A stretch of 7,856 bases of DNA, taken from contig JBBIJR010000113.1 of assembly GCA_037445875.1 (NCBI GenBank), forward strand, positions 1 to 7,856. The letters are read 5' to 3'. The DNA comes from JBBIJR01 sp037445875. GTDB taxonomy: Bacteria; CLD3; SB21. The position numbers and the translations under genes are program-made. Below the pieces are notes generated by a model that was given only the letters and a program-made list of their open reading frames with translations, had not been told where the DNA came from and made no database searches. Positions 1-4,786 of the stretch are shown in pieces; within the stretch, counting starts at the first letter, position 1, and the number at the start of each line of letters is the position of its first letter.

Positions 1-440
1 GTCTCCACGGAGTCAAATCCGATCTCGACCGCAGCGCCCGGAAAGCCGAACGCGGGTACCGGCGTCGTCTGTCCGTGCAAGGCATCGATGCCGTCCGGCG
101 CCAGATAGCCCAGCGTGACCGACGTGTCGACCGTCTCATCGATATCCAGGTCGTTTTCGATGCTGCCGTCTGTCGAATCGGTCGTCGGGTCCGCCTTCAG
201 ATTGTCCTCCACCTTGATGGGGTCGACGGTGCGGCCGATCTCGATCAACACGGAATCGCTTAGAATGATGAGCTCGACCGAATCCTTGCTGTCGCGCAAA
301 TCCTCCTGCAGGTCGAAAATGTCATAAGTCTGGACGTTGAGGGGCAGCTTGAGTTTGGAGATAAACGTGGGGGCCTTGGGAGACTCGCAGGACACCAAGA
401 GGAGAAGGGCCAAGAGGAGGCTGATCGAAGTGTGACGCAT
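1..440 (-). CDS. Predicted lipoprotein of unknown function (partial, C-terminus beyond left edge)
   Basis: The reading frame opens with ATG at 440 and stays open for 146 codons to the window edge, so the C-terminus is missing. The N-terminus is a typical lipoprotein signal: a short basic start (MRHTS), a run of leucines, then the lipobox LVSC with Cys18 as the probable lipidated residue. The product is therefore probably exported and anchored in a membrane. The mature part is acidic, with a stretch rich in Asp, Thr and Ser around residues 80-110 and alternating beta-like segments such as SVELIILSDSVLIEIG. A purine-rich ribosome-binding site (AGGGGAA) lies directly before the ATG. I do not recognise the family. 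It lies 125 bases downstream of the dinB stop codon, on the same strand, with a possible promoter of its own in that gap. Coding is well supported by the lipobox, the RBS and the long open frame; the function is unknown. Confidence 0.8.
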   Translation of the reverse strand, partial: MRHTSISLLLALLLLVSCESPKAPTFISKLKLPLNVQTYDIFDLQEDLRDSKDSVELIILSDSVLIEIGRTVDPIKVEDNLKADPTTDSTDGSIENDLDIDETVDTSVTLGYLAPDGIDALHGQTTPVPAFGFPGAAVEIGFDSVE

Positions 441-475
441 TTCCCCTATAAGTTGTTGAATAACAGTTGAGTAAT

Positions 476-502
476 GGAACGTGTGGGAACGTGGTGTAAC
501 GA
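476..502. repeat. Three short tandem repeats with a 10-bp period upstream of the lipoprotein gene
   Basis: On the plus strand GGAACGT starts at 476 and again at 486, and a weaker copy, GTAACGA, starts at 496. The spacing is exactly one helical turn each time. They lie in the leader or promoter region of the lipoprotein gene that starts at 440. Phased direct repeats of this kind can be binding sites for an activator or for a Par-like or response-regulator protein, but nothing here identifies the protein. Confidence 0.4.
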
Positions 503-530
503 ATCTAACCAAAAGGCTTCGGCAAGGCAA
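502..530 (-). promoter_or_regulatory. Possible sigma-70-like promoter for the lipoprotein gene
   Basis: On the minus strand, TTGCCT (525-530) and TAGATT (502-507) are separated by 17 bases, and transcription would start near 495, about 55 bases before the ATG at 440. Each hexamer matches the consensus at only four of six positions, so this is a weak call. It is supported mainly by the correct spacing and by the identical -35 in the putative ackA promoter. Confidence 0.25.
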
Positions 531-565
531 GATTTTTTTGAGGTTATAAGCGGAGATTTGGATGC

Positions 566-1717
566 TCAGACTCCACAACCGACACGAACCAGTGTATCCT
601 CATATCTATGATTGATGCGGTCGACCGCCTTTAGAAGCCATTCCTTTCTTTCCTCGTCCTGGCGAAACAGGTTGATGGTAAAATTATCTTCGGTCAACCG
701 GGAAACGCCGATTCCGATCAGCCGGATGGTGACTCGACGGGTGTCCGTAGCATCCAGCAGGGACAATGCGGTGGAATAAATGAAGGCGGGGTCGTTGGTA
801 GGATGGACGGTGGTCTGCCGGGTATGGTCGACCCAGTCCGAATAGCGAAGTTTCAGATGAATGCAACGGGCTCTTCGCTCCATGGACCGCAACTCTTCCG
901 ACACACTCAACGCCATCCCGTGCAGTTCTTGCCGCAGAAACTTCCGGTCCCGTGTGTCCGTGGCAAACGTTTCTTCGGTTGAAATCTGTTTTTGGTCTCT
1001 GGCCGGCGTCAGGTACTGGGGGCCGCGCCCCCGGGCCGATTCCTGAATACCCAGTCCCCACTTGCCGAACGTGCGGCCGACGTATTCGGAATCCAGGGAG
1101 GCCAGTTGTCCGCAGGTTCGTATACCCCTCAGCCGAAGTTTGTCCAGCATGACTTCCCCTACACCGGGTAGTACCTTGACCGGCAGAAGTTCCAGAAAGG
1201 AGCGCTCACTTCCCGGCGACACTTCCACCATCCCCACCGGCTTGGCCTGATCGCAGGCGATCTTGGCGGTTATCTTATTGGACGCGATGCCCACCGCACA
1301 GGGCAGTCCGAAGCGCATGGCAATAGCCTCCTGAAGCTGCCGGGCAAACCGCGCGAGGTTGCCGCCGAATAACCGTTCACATCCCGTCCAATCGAGGTAA
1401 AATTCGTCCAAACCGGCGGCTTCGAACACCGGTGAGTGGGCTTTCAGGAGTTCTTGGACCTTTCTCGAATAGTCCAGATAAGCTTCGGGATGCATGCCGA
1501 TGCGGATGGCGAATGGGCACTTTCGCAGGGCCAGTGCGGTCGGCATGCCTGCGTGGACGCCGTAGGGCCGCACTTCATACGACGCACAGGTCACGACACC
1601 CCTTCCCTCCGGCGATCCCGCCACGATCACCGGCCGCCCGATCAGATCGGGATTCAGCACCTGTTCAACCGAAACGAAGAATGCTGTGAGATCGAAGTGG
1701 ACAATACGGGTATTCAT
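566..1717 (-). CDS. dinB: Y-family translesion DNA polymerase (DNA polymerase IV, DinB)
   Basis: The gene encodes an error-prone polymerase that copies past damaged template bases during the SOS response and is recruited to forks by the sliding clamp. I chose the ATG at 1717 (383 residues) because the family begins a few residues before the first catalytic aspartate, here in IVHFDLTAFF. A GTG at 1765 would add 16 residues with no family counterpart. Visible elements are catalytic Asp9, the steric-gate aromatic pair Phe13-Phe14, the fingers motif SYEVRPYGV, and the second acidic pair Asp104-Glu105 in GLDEFYLD. These are followed by the helix-hairpin-helix thumb (LLPVKVLPGVG) and the little-finger domain. 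Near the C-terminus, TINLF (347-351) sits where most homologues carry a Q-L-x-L-F clamp-binding motif, so the conserved Gln is replaced by Thr. It lies downstream of DUF5131 on the same strand. No full copy of the putative LexA operator was found upstream, and no good RBS precedes the ATG. Confidence 0.94.
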   Translation of the reverse strand: MNTRIVHFDLTAFFVSVEQVLNPDLIGRPVIVAGSPEGRGVVTCASYEVRPYGVHAGMPTALALRKCPFAIRIGMHPEAYLDYSRKVQELLKAHSPVFEAAGLDEFYLDWTGCERLFGGNLARFARQLQEAIAMRFGLPCAVGIASNKITAKIACDQAKPVGMVEVSPGSERSFLELLPVKVLPGVGEVMLDKLRLRGIRTCGQLASLDSEYVGRTFGKWGLGIQESARGRGPQYLTPARDQKQISTEETFATDTRDRKFLRQELHGMALSVSEELRSMERRARCIHLKLRYSDWVDHTRQTTVHPTNDPAFIYSTALSLLDATDTRRVTIRLIGIGVSRLTEDNFTINLFRQDEERKEWLLKAVDRINHRYEDTLVRVGCGV

Positions 1718-1940
1718 ACGCCAGCCCGAGGGACGTGCGGAAACCATGTGGGAAGCAGCGTGCACTGGAACGAACGTGTGCTACCTGTTTATACGCCGTG
1801 CGCCCCTGATTTCCTCAGTAAGGAACGTAGATGGATGACACATTCATAATCGGTCATTACAATAATACCGAATCGTGATTTTAGCGTGTCACGTTTCCCG
1901 GCCTGCCGTATGGTTTCCTGTCCCGCCTACAGCCGGTTCT

Positions 1941-2684
1941 TCAAGGTGGAACATCAATGTCAAGTACCATGAGGGGCAGGGCTTTCGGCATCTCATCATA
2001 CGTACGACCGTTCAAACTCCTGCCTCTTCTATTCTTCCGAATACCGCCCCATTGTTTGAAAAAAAAGGCCACACCGGCTTTTCTACATTGATGTCGTATA
2101 TCAAGCACCCATTCTTTCTTGACCGGACGCGCGCCGGGACCCGACTCGCCTCCTACTATCACCCAGTCAATCCCTTCCAAATCCAAATCGGGCAGCGCTC
2201 CGATAAGCGGTTCCAACGAAAGAAATTTCACATGGGCCCCGGTCCTCCTAAGATAAGGGATTCGATACGTGGCCTGCTCGCTCTCAACGGATACTCCCAT
2301 CCAGATGTTATGAGTCCATGTCACACGAGAATTGTAGTGCAACAGAACGTCCGCCCGCTTAGTAAGTACCTGAAACGTATGGTGCCGACAATCGTTCATG
2401 ACCTTGAAGACTCTTTGAATAAATTCGATCGGAATATCTTTGTGAAAAAGATCACTCATGGAGTTGACGAATACGAGCTTGGGCCTTTTCCATGAGTACG
2501 GCAAGTCCACCACATCCTCATGAAGGGACAAACGAAAGCCTTTCTTGTACTTAGGTAATCCCATCGCCTTTAGACGTCTGGCCATGATCTCGGCATAACA
2601 AAATTTACAGCCCGTAGAGATTTTATCACAACCGGTCGTTGGGTTCCACGTCATCTGGGTCCATTCAATGTGGGATTGGGCCAT
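1941..2684 (-). CDS. DUF5131 / phage Gp37-Gp68-like three-cysteine protein
   Basis: The protein has 247 residues, a normal full length for the family. Its hallmark is near the N-terminus: WNPTTGC, then Cys19, Cys26 and Cys29 (C-x6-C-x2-C, ending in CYAE). This arrangement resembles, but is not identical to, the cluster-binding motif of radical SAM enzymes. Other family-typical segments are VFVNSMSDLFH (about 73-83), FQVLTKR (about 104-110), the MGVSVE segment near 130, FLSLEPL (about 155-161) and, towards the C-terminus, VIVGGESGPGARP and FFFKQWGG. The biochemical activity is not established. Family members are found in phages and in bacterial accessory regions, commonly beside tcmP. Here the ATG follows the tcmP stop codon after three bases (TAAGCCATG), so the pair was probably co-transcribed and translationally coupled. 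The frame is intact although its partner is broken. Base composition is more AT-rich than in the dinB and ackA genes, which fits horizontal acquisition. Confidence 0.92.
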   Translation of the reverse strand: MAQSHIEWTQMTWNPTTGCDKISTGCKFCYAEIMARRLKAMGLPKYKKGFRLSLHEDVVDLPYSWKRPKLVFVNSMSDLFHKDIPIEFIQRVFKVMNDCRHHTFQVLTKRADVLLHYNSRVTWTHNIWMGVSVESEQATYRIPYLRRTGAHVKFLSLEPLIGALPDLDLEGIDWVIVGGESGPGARPVKKEWVLDIRHQCRKAGVAFFFKQWGGIRKNRRGRSLNGRTYDEMPKALPLMVLDIDVPP

Positions 2685-2687
2685 GGC

Positions 2688-3534
2688 TTATAGGTCCAAA
2701 CTTGTTTGATCGTCTGCGTATCTTTGAATTTCCTTCCAGAACCGGTTTCCAAGATCGTGCTTGGAATAAAAGGCCAAGTGATATAACGGCAGATTCCTAT
2801 CGGACGACCTCACTTCGTGGGGTTGTTCGGGTTTTTGGTATCCGAGATTTTGCATCTGCTCCGAATATTTCTGCGCCAAAAACCTTACGAAGTTTTCGTC
2901 AGAATCGACCTTGCTCCATTCGTCGCGCCATGAGAGGTCATTCAGGAACAGATCAATTTTCTGGTTGTCGTTTTGACAGTAACGTTGGTAATTTCGATTG
3001 GCATCCATGTGCAAAGCCAGCAGTATCAGAAAATCCATTCGAAACCGAGCCAATCGTTCAATCGTAGAAAAATGAAGATCCAGGGAAAAGGGATCGGCAA
3101 AACAGAGACTCAGAACTCTGTTCGACCTAGAAGGTTCTGGTATTTTTTCAATAAGCTCGTCGAATTTTTCGTTGCAATCTCCGTTAACGATGAAACAAGT
3201 CCCAGTCCGAAATCTCTCTCGATCCTGTTCTTCAGTGCCTCAAATAAATTCGGATTGCTCTCCCAGAAAATATATGTCGAAAACGGAAAGCGAACGGATA
3301 ACGCAATCAGGGGAGAACTAGCAAGATTTTGCTGCTGTTTCTTATCTTAGCATATCCACTGCCGGCGAATAAATCAAGATATACGAGACTGTCCCATCGA
3401 GAGCGCATACTGGTGGTAAACACATCGCAGTAGGTGCCAATGAGTTTGTATTTCTGTTGTGCCCATGCACCCACCTCGGGACATGGTAACCCATCATCGT
3501 TAACCGGAATGATCGGATTGAATTTGATCCCCAT
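2688..3534 (-). pseudogene. tcmP: Three-Cys-motif partner protein TcmP, disrupted by two frameshifts
   Basis: Joining three frames gives a continuous TcmP-like protein of about 282 residues. The N-terminal part (ATG 3534, possibly GTG 3537) carries DDGLPCPEVGAWAQQKY and YLDLFAGSG, then meets a TGA at 3309-3307. The middle part resumes in another frame from about 3316 with SPLIALSV and continues through YIFWESNPNLFEALKNRIER. From about 3209 the third frame continues with TGTCFIVNGDCNEKFDEL, CFADPF and MDANRNYQ, ending with NLPLYHLAFYSKH before the TAA at 2690-2688. Each break is restored by adding one base; at the first, one G near 3317-3318 recreates the family-like GSPLIAL. DLFAGSG resembles motif I of SAM-dependent methyltransferases, but the activity is uncharacterised. 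The start overlaps the preceding gene's stop (TGATG). Sequencing error is possible, but all other complete genes here are intact. The AT-rich composition suggests transfer. Confidence 0.85.
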
Positions 3535-3932
3535 CACGCCACCGCCAGCTTGAATGTGCTTCGCAAATTCAGCAACAGGTGCCGGATCCGCATCCGGTTC
3601 ATCGGATCGAATTCCGCAATCAGTTCCAGGCTGCCGAACATGTCGTACGGCACACGCACGCTCAAGGTCTGCAGGATCTCGAACATGTGCGATTTGATGC
3701 GGTCCCGTTCCTCATCGGACAGCGCGTGCACCACGCAGTTGATGTTCCCCAGCGCATCGGGACGCATTTTGTAAAAATTCAGGTTCGAGCCGCACACCCG
3801 GCCGTTCTGGAGGAACATCTCCAGTCCCACCCGCTCCGATATCAAATGGTACACTTTCAGCGTGTGCAGCACTTTCTGAAAATTATCGCTGATGATCTCT
3901 TCTTCGAGCACGGTGTAATTGGACGTCGGCAT
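3534..3932 (-). CDS. Conserved-looking hypothetical protein, 132 residues, downstream of lexA
   Basis: I do not recognise this family. Codon usage is strongly GC-ending, like lexA and ackA and unlike the adjoining tcmP, which argues for a real host gene. The frame on the opposite strand of the same region is a low-complexity His/Arg-rich shadow. The protein has no signal peptide or membrane segment, so it is probably cytoplasmic. It begins with a Glu-rich helix (EEEIISDNFQKVL). Two cysteines lie at roughly residues 47 and 66. In the C-terminal half come a charged helix (SDEERDRIKSHMFEIL), an ELIAEFDP segment and a basic helix (NRMRIRHLLLNLR). I see no catalytic motif or clear DNA-binding motif. 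It starts 70 bases after the lexA stop codon with only a weak RBS (GAAAG), across a long inverted repeat, so it may be co-transcribed with lexA. Its stop overlaps the tcmP start by one base. Confidence 0.72.
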   Translation of the reverse strand: MPTSNYTVLEEEIISDNFQKVLHTLKVYHLISERVGLEMFLQNGRVCGSNLNFYKMRPDALGNINCVVHALSDEERDRIKSHMFEILQTLSVRVPYDMFGSLELIAEFDPMNRMRIRHLLLNLRSTFKLAVA

Positions 3933-3950
3933 TTACTTTCGTCGCACGGA

Positions 3951-3990
3951 ACTCGTCCCGCCGCCGGGATAGACCCGTGACGGGACAAGT
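3951..3990. repeat. Long inverted repeat between lexA and the hypothetical gene
   Basis: ACTCGTCCCG (3951-3960) can pair with CGGGACAAGT (3981-3990). As minus-strand RNA this is an uninterrupted 10-bp stem with one G-U pair. Inside the 20-base loop, CGGG (3965-3968) and CCCG (3974-3977) can form a smaller stem. No U-tract follows on either strand, so it does not look like an intrinsic terminator. It could instead be an mRNA-stability or processing element, a Rho-linked attenuator, or a protein-binding dyad. Confidence 0.5.
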
Positions 3991-4002
3991 TCATGGCGAC
4001 CG

Positions 4003-4581
4003 TTAGATTTTTCTTCTGAGTTCGACGACTTTGCCCAGAATCTCAAACGCCACGTCCCGAATGGCGGGATAGTGGGCATTGGCGGGCTCGAGATAGGTTT
4101 TACCGTGTTTTTTGCGGAACCGTTTGACCGTGGCCTCCTCCCCGATCAACGCCACCACGATGTCCCGATCGTCCGCGGTTTTCTGTTTTTTGACTTTGAT
4201 GACGTCCCCTTCGAAGATCCCCGCCTCGATCATGCTGTCCCCCACCACCCGGAGGGCAAAATAACCGGATGTACCCTTGTCCCGCTCGTTCCAATCGCCC
4301 TCAATATTCTCGGCCGCAAAGATCGGCTGGCCGGCCGCCACACGCCCGTAGATGGGAATGCCCGACGAACGGTGCACCAGTTCGAACCCCCGCGCTTTGT
4401 TCGGCTTCTGTCGGAGGAAATTCTTCCGCTTCAGCGCTTCGAGATGGTCTTGCACCGTCCCGATGCTGATCTCGAACCGTTCGGCTATTTCCGTGATCGT
4501 GGGGGGGCAACTGTGCTCACCGGTAAATTCCTCGATGAACCGGAGGATTTTTTCTTGTTTTTCTGTGAGTTTGGACGGCAT
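4003..4581 (-). CDS. lexA: LexA repressor (self-cleaving SOS transcriptional repressor)
   Basis: LexA represses DNA-damage genes until activated RecA stimulates its self-cleavage. From the ATG at 4581 the protein has 192 residues, close to the usual 200. The N-terminal winged-helix domain (about 1-70) contains PPTITEIAERF and a recognition helix around SIGTVQDHLEALKRK. The C-terminal S24 peptidase domain contains the cleavage site Ala83-Gly84 within RVAAGQP, the nucleophile Ser116 in VGDSMIEAG, and the general base Lys153 in ATVKRF. All three elements needed for self-cleavage are present. An in-frame ATG at 4596 lies inside the -10 element and operator, so it is not a credible start. The recognition helix differs from the E. 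coli and B. subtilis ones I recall, consistent with the unusual operator found upstream. The gene is divergent from ackA, and probably leads a minus-strand unit including the 132-residue protein. Confidence 0.97.
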   Translation of the reverse strand: MPSKLTEKQEKILRFIEEFTGEHSCPPTITEIAERFEISIGTVQDHLEALKRKNFLRQKPNKARGFELVHRSSGIPIYGRVAAGQPIFAAENIEGDWNERDKGTSGYFALRVVGDSMIEAGIFEGDVIKVKKQKTADDRDIVVALIGEEATVKRFRKKHGKTYLEPANAHYPAIRDVAFEILGKVVELRRKI

Positions 4582-4586
4582 GGTAT

Positions 4587-4615
4587 AATATACCATAAAT
4601 ACTTATGGGTGTCAA
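4587..4615 (-). promoter_or_regulatory. lexA promoter (sigma-70 type, likely leaderless transcript)
   Basis: On the minus strand a perfect TTGACA (4610-4615) and TATATT (4587-4592, one mismatch) are separated by 17 bases. Only five bases separate the -10 from the lexA ATG at 4581, so transcription would start at or within a base or so of the initiation codon. The mRNA would therefore lack a Shine-Dalgarno leader. The spacer is occupied by a copy of the palindromic operator. Confidence 0.8.
4591..4610. promoter_or_regulatory. Putative LexA operator, promoter-proximal copy (O1)
   Basis: TACCATAAATACTTATGGGT is an imperfect dyad and shares its left arm, plus most of its right arm, with the second copy at 4624-4643. 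It fills the spacer between the lexA -35 and -10 elements, so a bound repressor would block RNA polymerase. Assignment to LexA is inferred from autoregulation being usual for lexA genes. Confidence 0.72.
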
Positions 4616-4623
4616 TAGAAATT

Positions 4624-4643
4624 TACCATAAATTTTTATGGTA
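4624..4643. promoter_or_regulatory. Putative LexA operator, upstream copy (O2)
   Basis: TACCATAAATTTTTATGGTA has perfect 9-bp arms around two central bases. Its centre is 33 bp from that of the promoter-proximal copy, about three helical turns, so both sites would lie on nearly the same face of the DNA and could support cooperative binding. It is more than 60 bp upstream of the putative ackA -35. Confidence 0.72.
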
Positions 4644-4706
4644 GCCTGAGGAGAGGCTCAAGACCGGTGGAACCGGGAAAGATTCAAGGGTCGGATAGAA
4701 AAAACA

Positions 4707-4735
4707 TTGCCTCATGATGATAATCATAGTAGAAT
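4707..4735 (+). promoter_or_regulatory. Putative ackA promoter (sigma-70 type)
   Basis: TTGCCT (4707-4712, four of six consensus bases) and TAGAAT (4730-4735, five of six) are 17 bases apart. The predicted start near 4742 gives a leader of about 45 bases before the ackA ATG. A small perfect dyad, ATGAT-GATA-ATCAT (4714-4727), occupies the spacer and may be an operator. Confidence 0.5.
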
Positions 4736-4786
4736 AAAGGAGGTTTTTCTATCTTCTGTACGAAATCATTCCATGACAGGTAGTCT

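Noticed and set aside
505..545. Intrinsic terminator after dinB, suggested by the A/T-run near 532-539
   Set aside because: In the dinB direction the run is of A, not T. The nearby GGCTTCGGC sequence offers only a two-base-pair stem.
1718..1765. GTG start at 1765 giving a 16-residue longer DinB
   Set aside because: The extra residues have no counterpart in the family, and the catalytic Asp normally lies within about ten residues of the start. No good RBS precedes the GTG.
1850..1940. Terminator after DUF5131
   Set aside because: A weak bulged stem (CCGGCTG with CAGGCCGG) can be drawn, but there is no following T-tract.
1875..2495. Long plus-strand reading frame of 206 codons
   Set aside because: It lies opposite DUF5131, whose minus-strand frame has clear family motifs. 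The plus product shows no recognisable domain and is a shadow.
3200..3330. Programmed ribosomal frameshifting in tcmP
   Set aside because: A slip on CCCC just before the TGA at 3309 is conceivable, but no classic slippery heptamer is visible and a second independent shift near 3209 would also be needed. Degradation or sequence error is simpler.
4582..4596. In-frame ATG at 4596 as the lexA start
   Set aside because: It overlaps the -10 element and the operator, so it would not be present in a transcript from the only good promoter.
4072..4644. Plus-strand frame of 190 codons opposite lexA
   Set aside because: It runs through the lexA gene, promoter and operators in antisense. LexA motifs on the minus strand leave no doubt which strand codes.
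4737..4743. Strong Shine-Dalgarno-like AAAGGAGG upstream of ackA, possibly serving a small gene
   Set aside because: No ATG, GTG or TTG lies at a suitable distance after it. It falls at the predicted transcription start of ackA and seems to be chance.
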